Position numbers and translations under genes: made by a program. The notes below the pieces were generated by a model. The model worked only from the letters and a program-made list of their open reading frames with translations. It did not search any database and was not told the DNA's origin. From Bradyrhizobium sp. CCGB01 (lineage in GTDB: Bacteria; Pseudomonadota; Alphaproteobacteria; Rhizobiales; Xanthobacteraceae), in NCBI RefSeq assembly GCF_024199795.1, contig NZ_JANADK010000001.1:6944001-7008000 (forward strand): a stretch of DNA of 64,000 nt, in the 5' to 3' direction. This document shows, one piece after another, positions 1 through 8,032 of this stretch (position 1 is its first letter; the number at the start of each line of letters is the position of its first letter).

Positions 1-3000
1 ACTCTTCGGAGGCAGCGAGACCGCATTGCCGCGTTGCAGCTGGTCATAAGCCGCCGCCAGGTCTTCCAGCAGGATGCGCCAGGACACGCCGTCGACGACG
101 AGATGATGGATCGCGAGCAGCAGCCGCTGGCCGCCGTCTGCCAGGTCCATGCCGACCGCGCGCAGCAGCGGTCCCGAAGATAGCGAGAGGCTTTCCTGCG
201 CGGCGTGGGCGAACCCGGTGACCTCCGTCGCCCCACCAACGTCCGCATGAAGCCACAGCAATTCCGAGGGGGCCGGCGGGGGGCCTTGCTCGGCCTGCCA
301 AGCGCCATCGACCTGCTTGAACCTCAGGCGCAATGCACCGTGATGGTGCACGATGGCTGCGAGCGCGCGCCGCAGCGTCTCCCAGTCGAGCCGCATCTGA
401 GGTCGCAGCAGAACCGCTTGGTTCCAGTGATCGCGGTTGCCGATATCCTCGGCGAAGAAGCGCGCCTGGATTGGCATCAAGCGACGCATGCCGAGTGCAG
501 CATCGCCATCGGTCGACGTCTTCGCGTCCCGCTTCTCGTTCTTCGCGGTCGCCCCTGTCGACAGGACGGCAACCGTCGCCAATCCAGCAATTGTCTGCTG
601 GCTGAAGATCTGCTTCGGAGTCAGGCGGATGCCGCGCTTGCGCAAGCGCGCGATGATCTGGAGGCTGAGGATGGAATCGCCGCCAAGCTCGAAGAAATTA
701 TCATTGCGACCGATACGGTCGCGGCCGAGCACCTCGCACCAGACCGCCGCGATCGCCCCCTCGGTATCTCCCGCAGGCGCGGCATAGCCGACGGACGCCT
801 CGTCTTGCGCCGGCTCAGGCAACGCGCGACGATCGACTTTTCCATTGGGCGTCAGCGGCAGTCGCGCCAGCATGACCATGTGCGCCGGCACCATATAGTC
901 CGGTACGATCGCAGCCAGCTGTTGCTTGATCGCATCGGCCTGCGGACCCACGCCGCTCTCAGGCACGCAATAAGCGACCAGTTCCTGGCGTTCGGCGTTC
1001 CCGCCGATCGCGCGCGAGACCACCACCGCATCGTCGATCCCCGGCAGCGCCTTGATGACGCGCCCGACCTCGCCGAGTTCGATGCGATAGCCGCGCAATT
1101 TGATCTGATCATCGGTGCGGCCCAGAAATATCAAGCGCCCCGCCCCGTCGCAGCGGACACGGTCTCCGGTTCGGTAGAGCCGCTCGCCTGCGGCCCCGAA
1201 CGGATCCGGCACGAAGCGTTCCGCAGTCAGACCTGCCGCGCCACGATAGCCGCGCGCCAGCCCGGCACCACCGATATAGAGCTCGCCGGTGACGCCAATC
1301 GGCACTTCGTTCAGTGTGTCATCCAGGACATGGGCTCGCAGATTGGCAAGAGGTAGTCCGATCGGTACAGGATCGGTCTCATGCTCAGCCGCGCACTCAT
1401 GCGTCAATACGCCGACGGTCGTTTCCGTAGGCCCGTAGTGATTCAGAATGCGGCATTCCGGCCGCAAGCGCCGGACTTCGTCCAGCAGCGCCTGGTCGCA
1501 AGCCTCTCCCCCAAGGATGAGCGCTTCGCGGGGCAAAAGATCGGTCGAACGCGAGGCCTTCAGCAACCCTCGCAGATGGCTCGGCACGATCTTGAGAACG
1601 TCGACCTCCCCCTCGCGCATGGCTTGCGCGAACGCATCCGCATCGAATACGGCGTCCGGAGGCAGCAGATGCAACGTCCTGCCGGTCGCGAGTGCTCCGA
1701 ACAAGACAGTGTGGCCGAGATCGGCCGCCACCGTCGATACCATGGCCATGTTCGCTGACGGACGCGGCTCCAGGCGTTGCAGCAGCGCCTGCACATAATT
1801 GGCCAGAGCGCCGTGCGAGATGCTCACGCCCTTCGGCGCGCCGGTCGATCCCGACGTATAGATGACGTAAGCGGTCTGCTCCGGGTGAATCGCCGTGCCG
1901 ACCGGCAGGCTCGATAGCTCTTCACGCGCGGCTTCCGCTTCCACATCGAGCACCAGGCCACCGAGCCCGCGCGCTTCGGCCAATGCCTCACCCGCCGCCA
2001 GCACGATATCGATGCCACCGTCCTTCAGGATGCGACGGACGCGCTCCAGCGGCCATTTCGGATCCAGGGGGACATAAGCGCCGCCGGCCTTCAGCACGCC
2101 GAGCAAGGCGACAACAAAGGCCGGTGAACGCTCGATCCACACCGCGACCGGTGTCTCGCGCGTCACGCCTTTGGCGATAAGGACATGCGCGATGCGGTGG
2201 GACGTTCGCTCGAGATCCGCAAAGGTCAATTGCTCATGGCCGCATCGGACGGCTACGGCCTTCTGACTATCGGTGGTCGATGCATAGTGGAGGCTGAGCA
2301 CATCGGTGAAGCCGAACGCCGCATCCTGCTTCGACACGATCTGGCGGTACCTCTCATCGAGGACGAAGTCCGATATCCGCCGCTCGGCATTGCCGGCAAT
2401 CTGGCGCAGTATCGAACCGAATTGGGCCGCCAGCCGCGCAATGGTCGGACGATCGAAGAGATCAGTGGCGTAGTTGAACGCCACCTTCATGCTGCCGGCG
2501 CCATCGATGACGTCGAGCGCGAGGTCGAAATGCGACCCTGCGAGATCGATGATGTCGATCTCCGCAGCCAGCCCTTCGACGCCCTCGAATCCGCCCGGCG
2601 CCGTCATGTAGTTGAACTTCGCCTGGAACAGCGGATTGTGGCCACCGCTGCGTTCGGGCCGGAGGCCGTCCACCAGCATTTCGAAAGGGAGATCCTGATG
2701 CGACAGCGCTTCGGTCACCGCTTCCTTGGACTGATGCAGCAGGCTCGGGAAGCTCGCTTCGCCGGCCACCTCGGCCCGCAGGACCAGCGTATTGACGAAA
2801 CATCCGATCAACCGCTCGATCTGCGCGTGCCGTCGCCCTGCGATCGGGACGCCGATGCGAAGATCGCTCTGCCCGGTGTAGCGATGCAGCAGCACCTGAT
2901 ATGCGCCGAGCAGCAGCATGAAGATGCTGACGCGCTGCTTCGCAGCGATCTCCCGCAGCCGGGCGGCGAGCGCGGCGTCGACGGCAAGTCGGATCGTATC

Positions 3001-5664
3001 TCCGGCATGACTCTGGATTGCCGAACGCGGCCGATCGAGCGGCAACGCCAGGACCGGATGAACATCGCCAAGTCTGGCGCGCCAGTACGCGAGCTGCCGA
3101 TGGCCCTCGCCTGCCGAGAGCCAGTTTCGCTGCCAGGCCGCGAAGTCCGCATATTGAATCGCCGGGATCGGCGGCGCGCCCGCGCCCTGCCCGATGCCGC
3201 TGCGATAGAGACCGGCCAGTTCCTCAAGCAACACGTTGAGCGACCAGCCATCGACGATGATGTGATGGGCAAGCAGCAGCAATTCGTGCGCGTCGTCCGC
3301 GAACTGAAGCAGCACCGCCCGCAACAGCGGGCCGTTCACGAGATCGAACGGCTTGCCGAGCTCCGATCGCTTGAGAGTCTCCGCGCGCTCGGCCCGTTCC
3401 CGCGCAGAATGAGACCGGAGATCCTCGTGCCGGATGCCAATGCGCATGACATCGTGGATGAGCTGCGTTCCACGACCATCCCTTGCGATGAACGTGGTGC
3501 GCAACATCTCGTGACGACGGACGATCTCGCCGAGAGCGCGCGACAGCACGGCGCCGTCGAGCCGTCCCTTCAGGCGGATTGTGCCTGCAACGGTATAGGC
3601 CGTCCCGGCCGGGTCCATGTTCCAGAGGAACCACAGCCGCTCCTGCGCGTGCGACAGCATCGCGCGATCGGCCGGCGCGGCCCACTGGATCGGCGGCAAC
3701 GCCCGACCAGCACCGGTCCCCGCAACGGTATCGATCCGGCCAGCGAAGGCTGTCAGCGTCGGCGCGTCGAAGAAGGCGCGCAGCTCCACTTCCACGTTCA
3801 AGCGGTCGCGAATCGCAGCGGCGACCTGGCCTGCCGTGATCGAGTTTCCGCCGAGCACAAAGAAATCGTCCTCACGGTGCACCGCGGCGACGCCAAGCGC
3901 GTCGCACCAGATCGAGGCGACCGTACGCTCGGTATCGGTCGCCGGCACCGTCAAGGATGCACCGCCGCGGCGACGCCCCTTCTCGAACACCATAAAACTG
4001 TCGAGCGTGTCATCGGCGAGGCGTGCCGCGCAGGCCGACCGCTGCAACTTGCCGCTCGTGGTCAGCGGCATCGCTTGCGGGTTCAGCAAAACGATCACGG
4101 CTGGATATTCCTGCGCCTGACGGAGCACGGCTTCGCCAATTGCATGTGCGAGCGCTTCCGGCTCGCTGCGCTTGAGCACGGCTCGACTGAACTCCGCCGC
4201 CACTCCGATGGCTTCACGCCCGTCCATCTCGACCGCGAAGGCGGCAACCCGTCCGCTGCGAACGGATTCGACCTCGGCTTCAACCGCCTGCTCGACATCC
4301 GTCGGATAGACGTTCTGCCCGCGAACGATCAGCAGATCCTTGAGGCGACCAGCCACGACGAGCGCACCGTCGCGAATGAAACCGACGTCGCCGGTACGCA
4401 GCCAACGCACGCCGTCCCGCTCGACAAAGGCCTGGTGCGTCGCCTCGGGATTATTCCAGTATCCAAGCGCGATGCTGGAGCCCGCGACCCAGATTTCGCC
4501 GACCTCATTCGCCTCGGCCGCCGCCGAGCCATCGACACGCATGATGCGTATGGTGTGATCTGCATCGGTTCGACCGCATGCCACGAGGTCGGTGCCTTCG
4601 CCGGCGCTCGCAATGCGGCCTGCGGCGAGCTCTGCCGTGTCGAGCGTATGGCTGACGGTGTCGGCGGTGTTGTCGCCGGCCGTGACCAGCAGCGTCGCTT
4701 CGGCCAGACCATAGCAAGCCGTCAACGCCCGTCGATTGAACCCGGTCCGCGCAAATCGGTCCCCGAACTTCTCGAGGGTGGTTCGGCGAACGAACTCCGA
4801 CCCCGAGAATGCGAATTTCCACCGGCTCAAGTCCAATCGACTGATGGTGTCGTCCGAAATGCGGTCGGCGCATAGCGAGTACGCAAAGTCGGGGCCACCG
4901 CTCATCGTGCCGCCGTGACGATCGATGGCCTCGAGCCAGCGTCGCGGCCGCTCGAGAAAGTTCCGCGGCGACATCAGGACGCCGGTAAAACCCGTGAACA
5001 ACGGATTCAGGAGCCCGCCGATCAGTCCCATGTCGTGATAGAGCGGCAGCCAGCTCACAAAGACGTCGTCCGGCGTTCCTCCAGCAGCCGCTTCGATGGC
5101 GCGCTCGTTGGCCGCCAGATTGCCATGAGAGACGCAAACGCCCTTCGGCTGCGAGGTCGATCCGGATGTGTACTGGAGGAACGCGATTGCATCGGCCGCA
5201 AGCCTGGTCTCGCGCCACTCCGCTGCGAGTTCGGGCGTGATTGTATCCACCGCAACGATTTGCACGTCGCCCAATGCGGGCAGCGTTGCCTCGATGAGAT
5301 CGCGCAGCGCCGTCTCGACCAGGATGAAGCGCGGCGCCGCATCCCGCAGGATGCCGTTGAGACGTCCCGCATAGCGCTCGGGGCCGCCCTCCGGCGCATA
5401 CGCCGGAACGGCAATCACGCCCGAATACAGGCAGGCGTAGAACGCCACGGCATAATTGATCCCGCTCGGAAGCAGGATCACCGCCCGCTCGCCTGCACCG
5501 CCCATCTGCTGCAGCCAGGCAGCGAGCGCCCTGATCCGAGCGTCGAGCGCAGCAAACGTCAGCTCATCAGCAACATCGTCGCCTTCCAGGAACCGCAACG
5601 CCACCTTCTCCGGTCGCAAGGCGGCATGCTCTCGCAAGCATTCGACGAGGTTGGCTCTGTCCAT
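1..5664 (-). CDS. Non-ribosomal peptide synthetase, lipoinitiation module plus Asp module (3' end outside window)
   Basis: Reads in frame to the window edge without a stop; 1888 residues are visible. Domain order: fatty acyl-AMP ligase (about 1-590; A3-type YTSGSTS near 164, YGLAEAT near 318, GQNVYPTDVE near 450); carrier with Ser608 in LGGNSI; condensation domain with HHIIVDG at 800-806; adenylation domain (YTSGSTGAPKG near 1270, NHYGPTETT at 1408-1416, NGK at 1607-1609); carrier with Ser1664 in LGGDSI; start of an epimerisation-type domain with HHLVVDGVSW at 1853-1862. The adenylation pocket D1315 L1316 T1319 K1358 I1383 G1385 H1409 V1417 G1418 K1609 fits aspartate codes. The enzyme should activate a fatty acid and join it to Asp, probably converted to D-Asp. 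The ATG at 5664 has CAGGGA upstream. It is last in a minus-strand operon with the hydroxylase, thioesterase and MbtH genes. Product identity is inferred. Confidence 0.93.
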   Translation of the reverse strand, partial: MDRANLVECLREHAALRPEKVALRFLEGDDVADELTFAALDARIRALAAWLQQMGGAGERAVILLPSGINYAVAFYACLYSGVIAVPAYAPEGGPERYAGRLNGILRDAAPRFILVETALRDLIEATLPALGDVQIVAVDTITPELAAEWRETRLAADAIAFLQYTSGSTSQPKGVCVSHGNLAANERAIEAAAGGTPDDVFVSWLPLYHDMGLIGGLLNPLFTGFTGVLMSPRNFLERPRRWLEAIDRHGGTMSGGPDFAYSLCADRISDDTISRLDLSRWKFAFSGSEFVRRTTLEKFGDRFARTGFNRRALTACYGLAEATLLVTAGDNTADTVSHTLDTAELAAGRIASAGEGTDLVACGRTDADHTIRIMRVDGSAAAEANEVGEIWVAGSSIALGYWNNPEATHQAFVERDGVRWLRTGDVGFIRDGALVVAGRLKDLLIVRGQNVYPTDVEQAVEAEVESVRSGRVAAFAVEMDGREAIGVAAEFSRAVLKRSEPEALAHAIGEAVLRQAQEYPAVIVLLNPQAMPLTTSGKLQRSACAARLADDTLDSFMVFEKGRRRGGASLTVPATDTERTVASIWCDALGVAAVHREDDFFVLGGNSITAGQVAAAIRDRLNVEVELRAFFDAPTLTAFAGRIDTVAGTGAGRALPPIQWAAPADRAMLSHAQERLWFLWNMDPAGTAYTVAGTIRLKGRLDGAVLSRALGEIVRRHEMLRTTFIARDGRGTQLIHDVMRIGIRHEDLRSHSARERAERAETLKRSELGKPFDLVNGPLLRAVLLQFADDAHELLLLAHHIIVDGWSLNVLLEELAGLYRSGIGQGAGAPPIPAIQYADFAAWQRNWLSAGEGHRQLAYWRARLGDVHPVLALPLDRPRSAIQSHAGDTIRLAVDAALAARLREIAAKQRVSIFMLLLGAYQVLLHRYTGQSDLRIGVPIAGRRHAQIERLIGCFVNTLVLRAEVAGEASFPSLLHQSKEAVTEALSHQDLPFEMLVDGLRPERSGGHNPLFQAKFNYMTAPGGFEGVEGLAAEIDIIDLAGSHFDLALDVIDGAGSMKVAFNYATDLFDRPTIARLAAQFGSILRQIAGNAERRISDFVLDERYRQIVSKQDAAFGFTDVLSLHYASTTDSQKAVAVRCGHEQLTFADLERTSHRIAHVLIAKGVTRETPVAVWIERSPAFVVALLGVLKAGGAYVPLDPKWPLERVRRILKDGGIDIVLAAGEALAEARGLGGLVLDVEAEAAREELSSLPVGTAIHPEQTAYVIYTSGSTGAPKGVSISHGALANYVQALLQRLEPRPSANMAMVSTVAADLGHTVLFGALATGRTLHLLPPDAVFDADAFAQAMREGEVDVLKIVPSHLRGLLKASRSTDLLPREALILGGEACDQALLDEVRRLRPECRILNHYGPTETTVGVLTHECAAEHETDPVPIGLPLANLRAHVLDDTLNEVPIGVTGELYIGGAGLARGYRGAAGLTAERFVPDPFGAAGERLYRTGDRVRCDGAGRLIFLGRTDDQIKLRGYRIELGEVGRVIKALPGIDDAVVVSRAIGGNAERQELVAYCVPESGVGPQADAIKQQLAAIVPDYMVPAHMVMLARLPLTPNGKVDRRALPEPAQDEASVGYAAPAGDTEGAIAAVWCEVLGRDRIGRNDNFFELGGDSILSLQIIARLRKRGIRLTPKQIFSQQTIAGLATVAVLSTGATAKNEKRDAKTSTDGDAALGMRRLMPIQARFFAEDIGNRDHWNQAVLLRPQMRLDWETLRRALAAIVHHHGALRLRFKQVDGAWQAEQGPPPAPSELLWLHADVGGATEVTGFAHAAQESLSLSSGPLLRAVGMDLADGGQRLLLAIHHLVVDGVSWRILLEDLAAAYDQLQRGNAVSLPPKS

Positions 5665-5729
5665 GTTCTCGAATCCCTGTCCGGCCGCGAGCCGGAAATC
5701 CTCACCGCCCGAATGACGAGTGCTGCCGG

Positions 5730-6698
5730 TCACCCCTGCCGATGAGCTTCGGCCATTGCGACGATCACCTTGCGCGGTCCCTTGAATGGAGCACGCGCAT
5801 GCGCGGTGAGCATATTGTCGAGCATCACGACGTCGCCGGCCTGCCAGGGAAAGCTGACCTTGTGTTTCTCGAGAACGGTCCGGACGATCGACAACGTCTC
5901 GTCCTCAATGGACGAACCATCACCGTAGAAGACATTGCGCGGCAGATCGGCTTCGTCATCGACCACGTCGAGCAGACTCTCGCGTACTTCCGGCTCGAGA
6001 TTGGAGACGTGGAACAGATGTGCCTGGTTGAACCAGACCCAGTCGCCCGTGACCGGGTGCCGCGCCGTCCCCTGACAGACCTGGCGCGTACGGAGTTCTC
6101 CATCCTCTTTCCACTCGCATTCGATGTCGTGGCGAGCGCAGTATGTCTCCACTTCCGACCTGGAGTCGGTGCCGAACACCTGCTGCCAATCGACATCGAG
6201 GCCGTTGCCGTAGTTCCGCACATACATCACGCCCTTGTCCGCGAACCGTTGCCGGATGGCCGGCGGCATGTCGCGATAGATGGCGCGGCTATCGGCGATC
6301 GGCGTCTCCCCGCCTTCCAGCGCCGGCTGCATGCAATAGAACCAGATCTTCATCGGCCAATCGCGGGTGTAGGCCTGCTCGTTGTGCAGCGGGATATGCT
6401 GGTGCGGCGGATATTCCGTAGACGTGTAGACCCCTGAGGTTACCTGCGAACGCGGCGTCGATCCAAACTCGTAGGTGAGCAGCGGGTGACCGAAATCGGC
6501 CGCGAAGGCCCGAAACGCATCGGGACCATCGAGCGAGAAATCGCGAAACACGATGCCGCCACTATCGACCAGGTGCCGGTCGACCGTCTCGCGCAGCATC
6601 GGAAGCGCTTTGCCGAGCGGCTCCCCGGCCTCGCCTGCCTTGAGCAGCAGGGGAAGGGTTTTGCCTTCAATGAGTGGCTGAACGGAAAACGCGCTCAT
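5730..6698 (-). CDS. TauD/TfdA-family Fe(II)/2-oxoglutarate dioxygenase, SyrP-like
   Basis: 322 residues from the ATG at 6698, which has GGAG 8 nt upstream; an upstream in-frame start at 6722 is weaker. The iron-binding triad is H105-x-E107 (in LHNEQAY) and H300 (in MLTAHARAP), with a conserved arginine-containing tail after it. HxE instead of HxD is typical of the SyrP and clavaminate-synthase branch, whose SyrP-type members hydroxylate amino acids on NRPS carrier domains. Together with the Asp-specific adenylation domain of the downstream synthetase, the likely reaction is beta-hydroxylation of carrier-bound Asp, giving an iron-chelating hydroxycarboxylate. The start overlaps the thioesterase 3' end by 32 bp, indicating translational coupling. 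The substrate is inferred. Confidence 0.88.
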   Translation of the reverse strand: MSAFSVQPLIEGKTLPLLLKAGEAGEPLGKALPMLRETVDRHLVDSGGIVFRDFSLDGPDAFRAFAADFGHPLLTYEFGSTPRSQVTSGVYTSTEYPPHQHIPLHNEQAYTRDWPMKIWFYCMQPALEGGETPIADSRAIYRDMPPAIRQRFADKGVMYVRNYGNGLDVDWQQVFGTDSRSEVETYCARHDIECEWKEDGELRTRQVCQGTARHPVTGDWVWFNQAHLFHVSNLEPEVRESLLDVVDDEADLPRNVFYGDGSSIEDETLSIVRTVLEKHKVSFPWQAGDVVMLDNMLTAHARAPFKGPRKVIVAMAEAHRQG

Positions 6699-7422
6699 GA
6701 CTTTCGCTCCGATGCACATCAATCGATCGCCCCGATCGCCGGGCCAGCTCGGCGCCGATGCGGTCGATCAGCTCGGCTTGCTGCGTGTGAATGAAGAAGT
6801 GATGCCCCGGCAGGATATCGAGCGCGAATGACACTGAGGTCTCCTGCCGCCAGGCCTCGAGCGCTTCGCGGCCGGTCCCGTCGTCCGCTCCGCCGAAGAC
6901 GTGCACGGGGCATGGCAACGGACGCCGTGGCCGGTAGACATAGGCCCCGCACATCAGGAAGTCGGCGCGGAGCACGGGCAGCGCGGATCGCATCAACTCC
7001 GCATTCGACAGCGCCTCCTCGGGCGTGCCCTGAAGATCGCGCAACTCCTGCATCAGAGCCTCGTCGCTCAGCGGCTGGCGCCACTTTCTGCCGTCCCGAA
7101 CCGCCGGCGCCTCCGCACCCGAGGCAAAGAGAATGGTCGGCGCAGGCGCTCCGCGATCAATCAGGCCGTGCGCGAGCTCGAACGCGATCACCGCACCGAG
7201 GCTGTGCCCGAACAATGCGTAAGGCCCGTCGAGTTGCGCACCGAGTTCGCCAGCGAGCTGCGCTGCCAATACGTGCGGATCGGTCGCGAGCGGTTCATCC
7301 ATGCGCGCGCCGCGCCCGGGCCATTCCACCGGCCGCACGTCGATCCACGACGGCAGAAGCCTGCGCCACCGCGCATAGAACATGGCGCTGCCGCCGGAGT
7401 AAGGCAGACAAAAAAGCCGCAT
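6667..7422 (-). CDS. Type II thioesterase of the NRPS cluster
   Basis: 251 residues, alpha/beta hydrolase of the GrsT/LgrE type. The N-terminus RLFCLPYSGGSA is the usual oxyanion region, the nucleophile is Ser74 in GHSLG, the probable acid lies in the FGGADD segment, and the catalytic His is in PGHHFF near the C-terminus. Such enzymes act in the cytoplasm to clear wrongly primed or stalled carrier domains of peptide synthetases. It lies between the MbtH gene (21 bp upstream) and the dioxygenase gene, which it overlaps. Size and motifs are normal for the family. Confidence 0.9.
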   Translation of the reverse strand: MRLFCLPYSGGSAMFYARWRRLLPSWIDVRPVEWPGRGARMDEPLATDPHVLAAQLAGELGAQLDGPYALFGHSLGAVIAFELAHGLIDRGAPAPTILFASGAEAPAVRDGRKWRQPLSDEALMQELRDLQGTPEEALSNAELMRSALPVLRADFLMCGAYVYRPRRPLPCPVHVFGGADDGTGREALEAWRQETSVSFALDILPGHHFFIHTQQAELIDRIGAELARRSGRSIDVHRSESHERVFRSATH

Positions 7423-7443
7423 CGGACGACTGGACTCCGCTGA

Positions 7444-7671
7444 CTACGCCGACTGCTTGGGCGTCGCGTCATCCATGAATTTGCGCAAGCTGAGCGGGCG
7501 CATGTCGGTCCACACATGTTCGATGTGGTCGAGACATTCCTTCTTGCTGCCCGTCTTGCCCGCCGCCTTCCAGCCGCCCGGAATTTCCTTGAACGTCGGC
7601 CAGATGGAGTATTGCTCTTCGTGATTGACGACGACGGTGAAGGTGACGTCGTCTCTGTCGAACACCATCAT
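7444..7671 (-). CDS. MbtH-like NRPS accessory protein
   Basis: 75 residues with the family signature [10 protein letters not shown] followed by GW at about residues 33-34 and a C-terminal [10 protein letters not shown]. MbtH proteins bind adenylation domains and are often needed for their folding and activity, so this one probably serves the Asp adenylation domain encoded at the end of the same operon. Two consecutive ATG codons occur at 7671 and 7668; the first has GGGGA 7 nt upstream. It is the first gene of the minus-strand biosynthetic operon (MbtH, thioesterase, dioxygenase, synthetase). Confidence 0.93.
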   Translation of the reverse strand: MMVFDRDDVTFTVVVNHEEQYSIWPTFKEIPGGWKAAGKTGSKKECLDHIEHVWTDMRPLSLRKFMDDATPKQSA

Positions 7672-8032
7672 GGCTCGGTCCCCTTTTCGGAAAGCGAAAG
7701 CAGAGACGTTTGACTAGGTCAGAAGCAGACGATGGTCAAAGCAATAACGACGCCGCATTTTTTAAGAGCTCAAAACTGGCGACGGACGCACACAATGCAA
7801 CCTCTGCGCTTGCACGCCAACACGTGGTAAAATATCGAGATTTCAGGACGCGTCGCAGATTGCTGCAAATCTAACTGCACAAGGAGGAACTTTCCCGATG
7901 CGACTTGATCGCGCGGTTTGTCGCGGGCCATCCTTCATCGCACTGTCATCAATTCCGTCGAATGGCTCGTGACGAAACAATGCCGCCGCGGATCGACCGC
8001 GGCGGCATGAATTCCGGCTCCAAGACGGCGAT
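7672..8032. other. Intergenic region between the siderophore receptor and biosynthetic operon
   Basis: 361 bp without a coding region. It holds the receptor terminator hairpin (7980-8008) and should hold the promoter of the MbtH-led operon. The part from about 7740 to 7850 is relatively AT-rich, but I could not assign a convincing iron-responsive box there. Confidence 0.6.
7980..8008 (-). terminator. Hairpin terminator after the siderophore receptor gene
   Basis: Perfect 12-bp inverted repeat (ATGCCGCCGCGG and its complement) with a 5-nt loop, 24 bp downstream of the receptor stop codon. On the minus strand it is followed by ATTGTTTCG, a short T-rich stretch. It probably insulates the receptor from the MbtH-led operon. 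Confidence 0.75.

Noticed and set aside
205..1356. Plus-strand open frame of 383 codons
   Set aside because: Antisense shadow of the adenylation and carrier domains; no ribosome site or family match.
2185..4875. Long plus-strand open frame (896 codons) opposite the synthetase
   Set aside because: The opposite strand encodes clear acyl-ligase, carrier and condensation motifs over the same bases; the plus-strand product has no recognisable domain and reflects high-GC codon bias.
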